64,000 nucleotides of DNA from Flavobacterium sp. ASW18X (GCF_005144745.1 NZ_SWKK01000016.1:1-64000), one strand, 5' to 3'. Counted from the first letter of the stretch, positions 1-7,118 are shown. Notes: generated by a model from the letters alone, not told the origin. Numbers and translations: made by a program.

Positions 1-35
1 GCTACTACTGTTAAGTTTCTTAAGATTGCTTTCAT
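1..35 (-). CDS. possible 5' end of a leftward gene cut by the window edge
   Basis: An ATG on the minus strand at 33-35 opens a frame of eleven codons (MKAILRNLTVV) before the window ends. A TATGTTTG box, which fits the Bacteroidota -7 consensus, lies about 40 bases upstream on the same strand. Too little is visible to name a product, and this could be chance. Confidence 0.2.
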   Translation of the reverse strand, partial: MKAILRNLTVV

Positions 36-73
36 AACTCAATCGTTTAATATGTTAGTAAAAACTTACACTG

Positions 74-81
74 CAAACATA
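74..81 (-). promoter_or_regulatory. candidate -7 box (TATGTTTG) for the leftward edge gene
   Basis: TATGTTTG on the minus strand matches TAnnTTTG exactly. I see no TTG at the usual 17-23 base distance upstream, so the support is the -7 box alone plus a plausible start codon 38 bases downstream. Confidence 0.3.
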
Positions 82-321
82 CGCCCGTTGTGCTATGCCA
101 TTCTACACCAATTTTTGCCAATATCTATGCTATATTACCCTGCACTCAATGTTAATTTAATGTAAACGGTAATTTTACACAGTTTTTTGGTAATTTAGGA
201 TAGAAAAGGTGGTTTTCCCCTGCTTTAAAGGTCAAGAAGAATATTTGGAAGAAAATAGCAGCGTATTAAAAAACCGATGTTATTACTTGCCTATTTGGTT
301 GACAAAGAGAAGAAAGGTGTA

Positions 322-894
322 CTAAAGACTGTCTTTAAGGACACGGTTTTTATACAAATCCATAGCACGATTATAATTGATTGCTCCTTTTTCGGTTAAA
401 TCGTACATGAAACCATCTAGCTCCGGATGCTCTTTAGCAATCCAAATTATCAAAGCTTGTTTCTGAGCTTCCCAAGCGTCCCAATCTGTACCAATAAATT
501 CAATGTTTTCAGATTTAGCAATTTTTCCATTTTTAAAAGAAAACTTATGCTTAAACACTAATGGATTATTTTTTAGAAATTGAAATTTATCACTAGATAC
601 CGATACTGTTGCTACCACTTCGTTTTGCATTGTTTTTATCTCTTTAATATGGTAGGTTGGTTTAAAAACTGAATCCCACTTAAATAATTCATGATAGGTT
701 TCCCGGGTGTACCTTGTAGTAAAATCTCCTTCTACCGATATAAACTCGTCTGCCAGTACTTGTTTAACTAAATCATAATCACCTTTAAGAAAACCATCAT
801 AGTAAGCTTTAACCATTGCTTTGTTATCGGCATTCTTGTTTGAACAAGCGATACATAAAATAGCCACAATAACTATAGATAATTTTTTGGTCAT
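322..894 (-). CDS. NTF2/SnoaL-like lipoprotein
   Basis: A 190-residue protein with a lipoprotein signal: a basic start MTKK, a hydrophobic stretch, then Cys17 in CIACSNK as the likely lipidated residue. The next 120 residues (a helix with MVKAYYDGFLKGDYDLVKQVLADEF, followed by alternating beta strands) look like the NTF2/SnoaL fold, often used for binding small ligands. This is a fold-level guess; no catalytic residue stands out. The last 60 residues are rich in Trp, Glu and Lys and match nothing I know. It stands alone on the minus strand, and a near-consensus TATTTTTT box lies just upstream of the start. Function unknown. Confidence 0.75.
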   Translation of the reverse strand: MTKKLSIVIVAILCIACSNKNADNKAMVKAYYDGFLKGDYDLVKQVLADEFISVEGDFTTRYTRETYHELFKWDSVFKPTYHIKEIKTMQNEVVATVSVSSDKFQFLKNNPLVFKHKFSFKNGKIAKSENIEFIGTDWDAWEAQKQALIIWIAKEHPELDGFMYDLTEKGAINYNRAMDLYKNRVLKDSL

Positions 895-1096
895 ATCTAA
901 AAAGGTTAGTTTAAAAAATAGAACATTCTAGCTAAGAAATATATGGCCTTTAGCTGAAATCTCAGCTGTATTCCTTTATTTTTTCTGATACGCTTTTTAT
1001 TTAAGGAGCAGATGACCATCGTAATCTTAACAGATGGAAAATAAAGTATTATTACAACAATTTGTTATTTTTAGCACCTAACCAATTGACTATAGT

Positions 1097-1702
1097 ATGT
1101 TCAAGTGCCCCCAATGGCTTTTTGCCACACTATTAGTATTTACCTTCTTTTCTTTTGTAAAAGCACAAGAATCTAGACAAGAATGGATAAATAACTACGA
1201 ATTTTCTTTAGCTGATTTTAAAGCAGCTACTACTAAAGTAGACCAAGAAGTAAGTAATCTTTACCTGCAAACAGGTATTACTATTGAGCTTGGTTTTCAA
1301 ATGACGAACATAGAATTTATGTTTACGAAAAACTTTAATGACAAAGTAATTTGCATTCTAGATAAGAACACGGCGGTTCTTAAAGCTCAAAATCAAAAAC
1401 AACTAACCAGACTATTACATTTAGCATCTTATGATTTTGATTTGTCCGAGTTGTATGCACGGAAAATACGTAAAGAATTGTTTGAAAATAAAAAAGCGTT
1501 TTCCAATGCTAATTTTTTTCAGCCCTATTATAGTAAAATGATTGCTGAACGCAATACGATTAGCGCTCAACTTTACGATGCCTCGAATTTTGGAGCAAAA
1601 GAAGAGCTTTTACAAAAAGCGCATCAAAAAGTTAGAGAAGAATTAAAAGAATACTCGGATTATTGCAAGGAATGCAAACCTAAAAAACGTAAAAAGAAAT
1701 AA
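1097..1702 (+). CDS. exported DUF922-like protein
   Basis: A 201-residue protein with a clear Sec signal (hydrophobic residues 7-20, cleavage near VKAQ at 21-24) and a lysine-rich tail ending in KKRKKK. The segment LLHLASYDFDLSELYARKIRKEL resembles the core of DUF922 proteins, described as Zn-dependent-protease-like, where the block is usually HEQxHFDIxExxAR. Here the Glu after the first His is replaced and the second His is Tyr, so catalytic activity is doubtful. It ends 18 bases before the first of three tandem membrane genes and probably shares a transcript with at least that one. Family placement is by recognition of one motif only. Confidence 0.65.
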   Translation: MFKCPQWLFATLLVFTFFSFVKAQESRQEWINNYEFSLADFKAATTKVDQEVSNLYLQTGITIELGFQMTNIEFMFTKNFNDKVICILDKNTAVLKAQNQKQLTRLLHLASYDFDLSELYARKIRKELFENKKAFSNANFFQPYYSKMIAERNTISAQLYDASNFGAKEELLQKAHQKVREELKEYSDYCKECKPKKRKKK

Positions 1703-1720
1703 TCTTTTAATTTTTACTGA

Positions 1721-2707
1721 TTGATTTTATCCACTACTACAAAAGATTTTGTAAAAGCTTTGGCGATATTTTTGTTGCCGTTTTTATCCTATCTGCACCT
1801 TTTTTTTATTGATTACGAACTAACAAATCAAAATTTAAAATCATTTTTAAACATTGGTAACGAACACGAAAATCTTCTCTCTTTAATGTACTTCGCTATT
1901 AGCACATTTCAGTACGTCTTGTTATTCTTAATTTGGTTTAAATCTTGTACCTCTACTATAAAGTTAGCCGTCGGAATCATTCTTACTTGGTCAATTCATC
2001 AATTTCTATCATATACGATATTTTGCCACAAACCTCTTATTTTCAACAAACTAACCTTATTGTTCTTAATAATAATATTCATAGTTGGTTCTTTTTTGAA
2101 AAAGAATATGAAAACAAGAGTTCGTAATATAAAATTTTCATCAAGTGCTCTTCTAATTTTGATTACCCTTTTATTTAGGGAAATCACAATTTACCTCCCC
2201 AAAGGAATAGATACGTATAATTTAATTCTTTTCAGAATCGAATCTTACGGATTTGTTGATGCTGCACAATTAGTGTATATAACGAGTAATAAAGTTTCCT
2301 TAGTGATTTATTTTTTGGTGTGGTTTATTTTAGAAAACCGTTGGTGGCGATATGCCATTTTATCTCCCCTTCTATTATTGACAAATCAAATTTTCAATAT
2401 TTTTCAAACAAATAGTAGTTCCGGAGAAATAGACGAAATAGAACTCTACCAATCTGGTCCATTCTTACTCGTAATCCTGATTGTCTTACTGCTACTAGCA
2501 CAAGCTGCAGACCACCAAGAACGGATAAAAGCATTTTTACGATTGCAGTACCAAAACATAGAACATGCCGTAGAGCAACGTTTTGGCAGGCAACAACAAA
2601 ATATTGAAGAGAAAAAACGACGCTTGGCTACTAAAAAAGACCTCAGCAAAGCAGAATTAGCAGCCTTGAAAAAAGAACTAGAACAAGAACTTAAAAAGCT
2701 TACGTAA
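1721..2707 (+). CDS. tandem membrane protein, copy 1 (TTG start)
   Basis: A 328-residue polytopic membrane protein, first of three adjacent paralogues. The TTG start is supported because it places the conserved KDxxKALAIFLLPFLSY block at the same residue as in copies 2 and 3, which start with ATG. I see seven or eight hydrophobic segments, the motif WWRYAILSPLLLL, a short acidic loop (EIDEIELYQSGPFLL), and a charged C-terminal coiled coil from about residue 263 (AADHQERIKAF onwards). The middle 170 residues differ strongly from the other copies, while the ends are nearly identical. It follows the DUF922-like gene by 18 bases. I do not recognise the family and assign no function. Confidence 0.8.
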   Translation: MILSTTTKDFVKALAIFLLPFLSYLHLFFIDYELTNQNLKSFLNIGNEHENLLSLMYFAISTFQYVLLFLIWFKSCTSTIKLAVGIILTWSIHQFLSYTIFCHKPLIFNKLTLLFLIIIFIVGSFLKKNMKTRVRNIKFSSSALLILITLLFREITIYLPKGIDTYNLILFRIESYGFVDAAQLVYITSNKVSLVIYFLVWFILENRWWRYAILSPLLLLTNQIFNIFQTNSSSGEIDEIELYQSGPFLLVILIVLLLLAQAADHQERIKAFLRLQYQNIEHAVEQRFGRQQQNIEEKKRRLATKKDLSKAELAALKKELEQELKKLT

Positions 2708-2761
2708 TACCTAACAAAACCTATTAGGTATTAGACAAACATAGTTTTCTATTTTTGCCCA
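2708..2761 (+). promoter_or_regulatory. palindrome plus promoter cassette before copy 2
   Basis: This 54-base gap holds an inverted repeat, TACCTAA (2708-2714) with TTAGGTA (2724-2730), and a nested palindrome ACCTATTAGGT (2719-2729). Next comes a TATTTTTG -7 box (2750-2757), and the ATG begins four bases after it. The cassette is repeated almost exactly at 3746-3798. The palindrome could be an operator or a weak terminator of copy 1; the -33 element is not clear. Confidence 0.5.
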
Positions 2762-3745
2762 ATGTTTAAAAACCCTGTAGTAAAAGATGGTATAAAGGCT
2801 CTAGCGATATTTTTGTTGCCGTTTTTATCTTATATACACATGTATGCTCCTGATGATTTAGACTATGAACTTTGGAGATATTATAAAACGCAGATTTACA
2901 ATACTTTTTTTAGTGGATTAGTTTACGTAGAATTGAACTATTTCTATTTAACATGCCTGTTCCTAATTTGGTTTAATAATATAAAAGACAAACATTTATA
3001 CGGAGTTTATTTTATTATTACTTCATTAATAGCAAATTCTTTTAACTATGTATTTCCAATATTTGATGGCTATCTTGAACTGACCTATCTAATTTTTCAT
3101 CTTTGTAGCCTAACCTATTTATTATTTAAAAAGGACTACCATTATAGAATCAGAAATAACAACCAACTAAATCCTTTAAACCTCTTATTGGTTGTCGTTG
3201 GTTTGCTTTACATTTGCTGTCATTTAAACCTTTTTTCATATACATCTAAAGAATTAAACCTAGGTTTTGTAACAATTAGCTCCTACGGATTTCAAAATTT
3301 TAATACCTTCAATTTAGTTGCTTTCATTAAAATTTATGGTATTATTGCTTTTTTAATCTGGTTTTTTACTGAAAAAAAATGGTGGCGTTACGCTATTCTC
3401 TCTCCTATTCTTCTGCTGGTAAACCAATTCTATAATTGCATAATTTCTAATGGTGAAGATGATATAATAGACGAGTTTGAACTCTACCAATCTGGTCCAT
3501 TTTTGTTAACCCTCTTAATTGCTTTATTGTTATTAGCACAAGCTGCAGACCACCAAGAACGGATAAAAGCATTTTTACTATTGCAGTACCAACACATAGA
3601 ACATGCCGTAGAGCAACGTTTTGGCAAACAACAACAAAATATTGAAGAGAAAAAGCAGCGCTTGGCTACTAAAAAAGACCTGAGTAAAGCAGAATTAGCG
3701 GCATTGAAAAAAGAACTAGAACAAGAACTTAAAAAACTATCTTAA
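2762..3745 (+). CDS. tandem membrane protein, copy 2
   Basis: A 327-residue paralogue of the neighbouring genes. The N-terminus MFKNPVVKDGIKALAIFLLP is almost identical to copy 3. Hydrophobic segments lie at about residues 12-27, 60-75, 84-104, 108-122, 142-160, 185-203, 209-228 and 242-260. A soluble coiled-coil tail of about 65 residues rich in Glu, Gln and Lys follows, probably cytoplasmic. The motif EKKWWRYAILSPILLLVNQF is shared with copy 3. The gene has its own -7 box four bases before the ATG, so each copy may be transcribed separately as well as by read-through. The family is not one I recognise. Confidence 0.8.
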   Translation: MFKNPVVKDGIKALAIFLLPFLSYIHMYAPDDLDYELWRYYKTQIYNTFFSGLVYVELNYFYLTCLFLIWFNNIKDKHLYGVYFIITSLIANSFNYVFPIFDGYLELTYLIFHLCSLTYLLFKKDYHYRIRNNNQLNPLNLLLVVVGLLYICCHLNLFSYTSKELNLGFVTISSYGFQNFNTFNLVAFIKIYGIIAFLIWFFTEKKWWRYAILSPILLLVNQFYNCIISNGEDDIIDEFELYQSGPFLLTLLIALLLLAQAADHQERIKAFLLLQYQHIEHAVEQRFGKQQQNIEEKKQRLATKKDLSKAELAALKKELEQELKKLS

Positions 3746-3752
3746 AGCTAAC

Positions 3753-3794
3753 AAAACCTATTAGGTTTTAGACAAACATAGTTTTCTATTTTTG
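3753..3794 (+). promoter_or_regulatory. palindrome plus promoter cassette before copy 3
   Basis: A 17-base perfect palindrome, AAAACCTA-T-TAGGTTTT (3753-3769), precedes a TATTTTTG -7 box at 3787-3794, with ATG four bases later at 3799. The surrounding 53 bases repeat the gap before copy 2 with few changes, so the cassette was duplicated together with the gene. Confidence 0.5.
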
Positions 3795-3798
3795 CCCA

Positions 3799-4782
3799 AT
3801 GTTTAAAAACCCCGTAGTAAAAGATGGTATTAAGGCTCTAGCGATATTTTTGTTGCCGTTTTTGTTGTACCTAAACACCTATTCTCCATTTGATTTAGAC
3901 CATGAACTTTGGAGAAATTACCAGAAGCAGATTTTTGATACTCCTTTTAGTGGTTTAATTTATATGGAATTAACCTATTTGTATTTAATCTGCCTGTTCA
4001 TAATTTGGTTTAAAAATGCAAAGAACAAACATTTATATGGGGTTTATTTTATAGTTATTTCTCTACTAGCTAATTTTTTCACCTATCCGATTCCTATTTT
4101 TAAAGGCTATACAAAATCTGTTTATCTACTTTTTCATCTTTGTAGCCTAGCCTATTTATACTTTAATAAGGACTACTATTATAGAATCAGAAAAAATAAC
4201 CAACTAAATCCTGCAAATCTTTTATTCATTGTCATTGGTTTGCTTTATATTTCCTCTACCTTTTCCGTTATACCGTATAAATCAAAAGAATTAAACCTAG
4301 GTTTTATAACAATTGGCTCCTATGGGTTTTATGATTTTAGCACATTCCATTTAGCTGTTATTATCAAAATTTATGGATTTATTGCTTTTTTAACTTGGTT
4401 TTTTTCTGAGAAAAAATGGTGGCGTTACGCTATTCTTTCTCCTATTCTTCTGCTAGTAAACCAATTTTATAATTGTATAATCTCTGACAGTGAAGAGGAT
4501 ATTGTAGACGAGTTTGAACTCTACCAATCTGGTCCATTCTTACTTGCAATCTTAATTGTTTTACTACTACTAGCTCAAGCTGCAGACCACCAAGAACAGA
4601 TTAGAGCATTTCTAAAATTACAGTACCAAAACATAGAACATGCCGTAGAGCAACGTTTTGGCAAGCAGCAACAAAATATTGAAGAGAAAAAGCAGCGCTT
4701 GGCTACTAAAAAAGACCTGAGTAAAGCAGAATTAGCGGCATTGAAAAAAGAACTAGAAGAAGAACTTGAAAAGCTTACTTAA
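3799..4782 (+). CDS. tandem membrane protein, copy 3
   Basis: A 327-residue third paralogue, with the same membrane layout and tail as copy 2. It is closer to copy 2 than to copy 1 throughout, including the middle (for example LYGVYFI, KSKELNLGFITIGSYGF). The tail ends in LKKELEEELEKLT. Its stop overlaps the stop of the convergent HTH gene by four bases (TTAA), leaving no room for a terminator between them. Function unknown. The tail could bind a cytoplasmic partner, but that is only inferred from its coiled-coil character. Confidence 0.8.
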   Translation: MFKNPVVKDGIKALAIFLLPFLLYLNTYSPFDLDHELWRNYQKQIFDTPFSGLIYMELTYLYLICLFIIWFKNAKNKHLYGVYFIVISLLANFFTYPIPIFKGYTKSVYLLFHLCSLAYLYFNKDYYYRIRKNNQLNPANLLFIVIGLLYISSTFSVIPYKSKELNLGFITIGSYGFYDFSTFHLAVIIKIYGFIAFLTWFFSEKKWWRYAILSPILLLVNQFYNCIISDSEEDIVDEFELYQSGPFLLAILIVLLLLAQAADHQEQIRAFLKLQYQNIEHAVEQRFGKQQQNIEEKKQRLATKKDLSKAELAALKKELEEELEKLT

Positions 4783-5156
4783 TCCTTATCTTCTCGTTTG
4801 TCTAATTCCTTATTTACTTCTCGTAAAAGTTCTTGCAATTCTTTTTCTTGTCGCTCTCTAATTTTAGCGGCAATAATTCGCTCTATTTCTAGCTCCTTTT
4901 CTTTTGGAAGTTTGTTCGCAGATAAGAATTGTTTTTCCGGGTTAAGCATCTCACCCTCTCCCGTAATTAACCATATTAAATTTAACTGTGGATAGGTTTT
5001 AATAATGTTTTCTATAACATCACTACCTATAGATGCATGGTTCTTACGCATGCGTAAGGTATAGCCATTACTGGCTCCAATACTAATATCAAACTGGCGG
5101 GCACTCAAACCTGCATGTTCAATAAACTGCATCAATCTATCAATGGTCTTTATCAC
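4779..5156 (-). CDS. XRE-like HTH transcriptional regulator
   Basis: A 125-residue DNA-binding protein with a start of GTG at 5154-5156. Residues 1-45 (TIDRLMQFIEHAGLSARQFDISIGASNGYT) form the HTH found in a common Bacteroidota group of short regulators, and LIWLITGEGEML at about 60-71 is the usual signature after it. The last 45 residues are a charged coiled coil that may dimerise the protein. A TATCTTTG box lies 31 bases upstream, flanked by two CTAGACC repeats that could be its own operator. It converges on membrane copy 3 with a four-base overlap. I see no toxin or phage partner nearby, so a stand-alone regulator is more likely than an antitoxin or phage repressor. Confidence 0.8.
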   Translation of the reverse strand: MIKTIDRLMQFIEHAGLSARQFDISIGASNGYTLRMRKNHASIGSDVIENIIKTYPQLNLIWLITGEGEMLNPEKQFLSANKLPKEKELEIERIIAAKIRERQEKELQELLREVNKELDKREDKD

Positions 5157-5179
5157 GCTACTATTTCTAATTGTTTAAG

Positions 5180-5220
5180 CTAGACCCAAAGATACTATTT
5201 TCTACAGTGTATACTAGACC
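5180..5220 (-). promoter_or_regulatory. HTH-gene promoter with paired CTAGACC repeats
   Basis: TATCTTTG on the minus strand (5187-5194) is a perfect -7 box. Direct repeats of CTAGACC lie at 5180-5186 and 5214-5220, 34 bases apart or about three helical turns. The first abuts the -7 box on its transcript side. This arrangement would suit binding by the HTH protein itself, but that is inference. Confidence 0.5.
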
Positions 5221-5355
5221 AAGTTGTGCAGTTAATCGAAAAACTAAAATTTTATTTTCTATCAAAATGCTATTATATAGATTTTTTTCTATATTTAAAC
5301 CTGTGAAGCACTTTTAAAATATAAAAAGGACGTCATCACAATCTATCACTAAAAC

Positions 5356-5385
5356 AAAAAGGTAAGCTTCCCCGCTTACCTTTTT
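5356..5385. terminator. bidirectional intrinsic terminator
   Basis: GGTAAGC (5361-5367), a six-base loop, and GCTTACC (5374-5380) form a perfect stem, flanked by five A on the left and seven T on the right. It can stop transcripts from both sides. On the minus strand it would end the doubtful ORF whose stop codon lies inside the stem. Confidence 0.8.
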
Positions 5386-5588
5386 TTATGCTTTAAGGTT
5401 GCAGCGTAAATACATTCTACAATCCTATATACTGTTATAAAATATGTATTATTAATAGAAGAAAAAGTACCATCCCAGGAGGGAAAACCTCTTTTGCCAA
5501 CTTGTCTCCCCCAAGACCAATCGTGCTCTAGATAGTAATCCCACCCTAAATGGTTTAAGTAGTTACAGAGTCTAATTGTAACTAACAT
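5376..5588 (-). CDS. doubtful small ORF, or a small RNA
   Basis: A 70-codon frame rich in Trp, Tyr and Gly (for example GWDYYLEHDWSWGRQV) that matches nothing I recognise. In its favour, there is a good promoter on the same strand (TTG, 20 bases, TTAATTTG) ten bases before the ATG, and a strong terminator that begins at the stop codon. Against it, the gene is short and its composition is odd for a flavobacterial protein. The same 230-base transcript could equally be a non-coding RNA, or the remnant of a longer gene. Confidence 0.35.
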   Translation of the reverse strand: MLVTIRLCNYLNHLGWDYYLEHDWSWGRQVGKRGFPSWDGTFSSINNTYFITVYRIVECIYAATLKHKKR

Positions 5589-5598
5589 AGTAACGGAC

Positions 5599-5629
5599 CA
5601 AATTAAACTTTATGCTGTCTTGCGTACAA
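5599..5629 (-). promoter_or_regulatory. promoter of the small ORF/RNA at 5376-5588
   Basis: On the minus strand TTG (5627-5629) is followed after 20 bases by TTAATTTG (5599-5606), which differs from TAnnTTTG at one position. The spacing is typical for Bacteroidota sigma-ABfr promoters. Confidence 0.45.
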
Positions 5630-5677
5630 AAAACAAGAAATAATTACCGTTACCAATTTTTTCAATACTTTTAAAGA

Positions 5678-5742
5678 ACCCCTACCGCGATTGTCAGTAG
5701 CAATCCCCCAATTGTCCTAACTTTTTTAGGTAGGGGTTTTCT
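5678..5742 (+). ncRNA. structured RNA candidate, possibly Flavo-1-like
   Basis: A perfect ten-base outer stem, AACCCCTACC (5678-5687) with GGTAGGGGTT (5729-5738), encloses two smaller hairpins: GATTG/CAATC (5689-5705) and CCTAA/TTAGG (5716-5730). The latter overlaps the closing strand, so two folds may alternate. A T-rich run follows, as in a terminator. No ORF occupies the segment. From memory it resembles the flavobacterial Flavo-1 motif in Rfam, but I could not check this. The stems are seen in the sequence; the identity is a guess. Confidence 0.5.
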
Positions 5743-5895
5743 TATTCAAAAGCGTGTTCAAAAATAACGCAACTTTTCCATATTTAGTCTAACACAGTCG
5801 TAGAAATTGTCAATTAATTCACAAAAAGATTAAACAAAAACTATTTATTATTATTTCTATTTCTAAACAGGTAAGAATATTCTTGGCTTATTTGG

Positions 5896-7005
5896 TTATT
5901 TTAACTTTTGTAGTATTTCTGGCTTATAGTTTTCTAACAATTGATGTAATGCTATTTCATTAGGTTGCAAGCTAGTATTATTGGTTTTGCTTCTTGAATT
6001 TGCTATTTTAAAATAGGGCGTTAATTCTTCAGATTTATGCAGTTCTTCTAAAAGCGGATGTACATAATATTTTTGACATACCTTTCTGGTATTATTTAAT
6101 TCTTTTGCCGCAGCATCTAAGGCTAGTACCCATTGCTTATGCTTTTCTTTATCACTATTTACTGTTGGCATTGTGTTAAGTGTATCAAAAACTATTAGAC
6201 TTGCTGCCCATGTTCTAAAATCCTTTGCCGTAAAATGGGCTCCACTACATTCTTGTAAATACTGGTTTACCAAACCACTATCTACTTTTTGCTTATTTCC
6301 GTTTTCATCAAAATATTGAAAAAGTTCCCATCCCGGCAATTCTTCACAACGATTTACCAAACGCGCCAACTTTTTATTTCTTATGGTAACCTTATGCTCT
6401 TTTCCCTTTTTACCAATAAACTGAAACTTTATTTTATCATTGAATATAGATACATGCTTATTTCTTAAGGTAGACAGACCATATGTTTTATTTCGCTCTG
6501 CATAATAGCTATTTCCAATTCTTATATGAGACTCTTCTAACAAACGTACTATCAGTGCCAATACTTTTTCTTTTTGCCAACCCTTGGCCGTTAAGTCTGC
6601 CTCTACTCTTTTTCTAATTTTGGGTAAAACACCAGCAAATGGCAACATTCTATAGAATTTAGTTTGGTTTCTAATTGTAGTCCATTTAGGATGATAGCGA
6701 TATTGTTTTCTGTTTTTTCCATCTCTACCCGTTGCCTGTAAATGTGCATTGGCTAAGGAAGCTATTTTTACTTTTTGCCAGGCTGGCGGTATGGCCAATG
6801 CATTTATTCGTTTTATTTCTTTTTCTTTTTGCAAGCGCTCTCCGGTGGCAAGGATATATGCATATTTTTCTTCGTCTTTTTTCCTTGATATGCACAACAC
6901 GTCTGGCGTAGCGTAGACCAAATTAAAATACGCTAAATCTTCCTGTGGCGCTTCGTAAAACCGCTCTATTCCTTTGAGCACTTTTCTGATTTCCGTCTTC
7001 AGCAT
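5896..7005 (-). CDS. DNA topoisomerase IB (eukaryotic/poxvirus-like)
   Basis: A 369-residue enzyme that relaxes supercoiled DNA by nicking one strand through a 3'-phosphotyrosine. The N-terminal part (residues 60-110, NALAIPPAWQKVKI ... ATGRDGKNRKQYRYH) and the catalytic domain are typical of bacterial topoisomerase IB. Catalytic residues visible by motif are Arg162 in HIRIGN, a Lys in GKKGKEH (199-204), Arg264 in AKDFRTW, and the nucleophile Tyr314 in CQKYYVHP. Length is normal for the family. It is a single gene on the minus strand, and its start lies 16 bases after an intrinsic terminator on the same strand, which suggests attenuation or an independent small RNA upstream. Confidence 0.95.
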   Translation of the reverse strand: MLKTEIRKVLKGIERFYEAPQEDLAYFNLVYATPDVLCISRKKDEEKYAYILATGERLQKEKEIKRINALAIPPAWQKVKIASLANAHLQATGRDGKNRKQYRYHPKWTTIRNQTKFYRMLPFAGVLPKIRKRVEADLTAKGWQKEKVLALIVRLLEESHIRIGNSYYAERNKTYGLSTLRNKHVSIFNDKIKFQFIGKKGKEHKVTIRNKKLARLVNRCEELPGWELFQYFDENGNKQKVDSGLVNQYLQECSGAHFTAKDFRTWAASLIVFDTLNTMPTVNSDKEKHKQWVLALDAAAKELNNTRKVCQKYYVHPLLEELHKSEELTPYFKIANSRSKTNNTSLQPNEIALHQLLENYKPEILQKLK

Positions 7006-7015
7006 AGTTTAAAAA

Positions 7016-7090
7016 AATTAAAAAAGGTTGTCTACAGAGACAACCTTTTAATACCACCACTATAAGTATACCTAGCCGTAAACTTATATT
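7016..7090 (-). ncRNA. small RNA or attenuator leader before topoisomerase IB
   Basis: On the minus strand a promoter at 7092-7118 would start a transcript of about 70 bases. It first folds TATAAGT/ACTTATA (7061-7067 with 7082-7088), then a perfect 12-base stem AAAAGGTTGTCT/AGACAACCTTTT (7022-7049), and then runs into T-rich sequence. The terminator sits between this promoter and the topoisomerase start, so the product is either a free small RNA or a regulated leader. No conserved RNA family is recognised. Confidence 0.45.
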
Positions 7091-7091
7091 G

Positions 7092-7118
7092 CAAAGATGC
7101 TCTCACCAAAGTTTACAA
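7092..7118 (-). promoter_or_regulatory. leftward promoter for the small RNA / topoisomerase leader
   Basis: TTG (7116-7118) and CATCTTTG (7092-7099) lie 16 bases apart on the minus strand. The box differs from TAnnTTTG only at its first base, and the spacing is slightly short. Confidence 0.4.

Larger units (their letters stand above)
1..321. other. intergenic region at the window edge
   Basis: Apart from the possible edge gene and its -7 box, I see no coding frame, hairpin or repeat here. The sequence is AT-rich and not obviously structured. It separates a leftward gene outside the window from the 3' end of another leftward gene that stops at 322. Confidence 0.5.
2441..4779 (+). repeat. three near-identical 264-base 3' gene blocks
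   Basis: The blocks 2441-2704, 3479-3742 and 4516-4779 encode ELYQSGPFLL through the coiled-coil tail of the three paralogues. They have the same length with only scattered substitutions, while the central part of each gene has diverged widely. This is what recent duplication with gene conversion, or strong selection on the tail, would leave. Confidence 0.85.
5157..5895. other. gene-poor region with small transcripts
   Basis: These 739 bases contain no certain protein gene. They hold the HTH promoter, a symmetric terminator, a doubtful 70-codon ORF with its own promoter, and a structured RNA candidate. The stretches 5221-5355 and 5746-5895 are AT-rich, and I see nothing definite in them. Confidence 0.6.

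Noticed and set aside
1721-4782. insertion sequence or phage cassette as the source of the triplication
   Set aside because: No transposase, terminal inverted repeat or target duplication is visible; simple tandem gene duplication explains it.
4779-5156. antitoxin or phage repressor interpretation of the HTH gene
   Set aside because: No toxin-like partner, integrase, or phage gene is nearby; the LIWLITGEGEML signature fits stand-alone Bacteroidota regulators.
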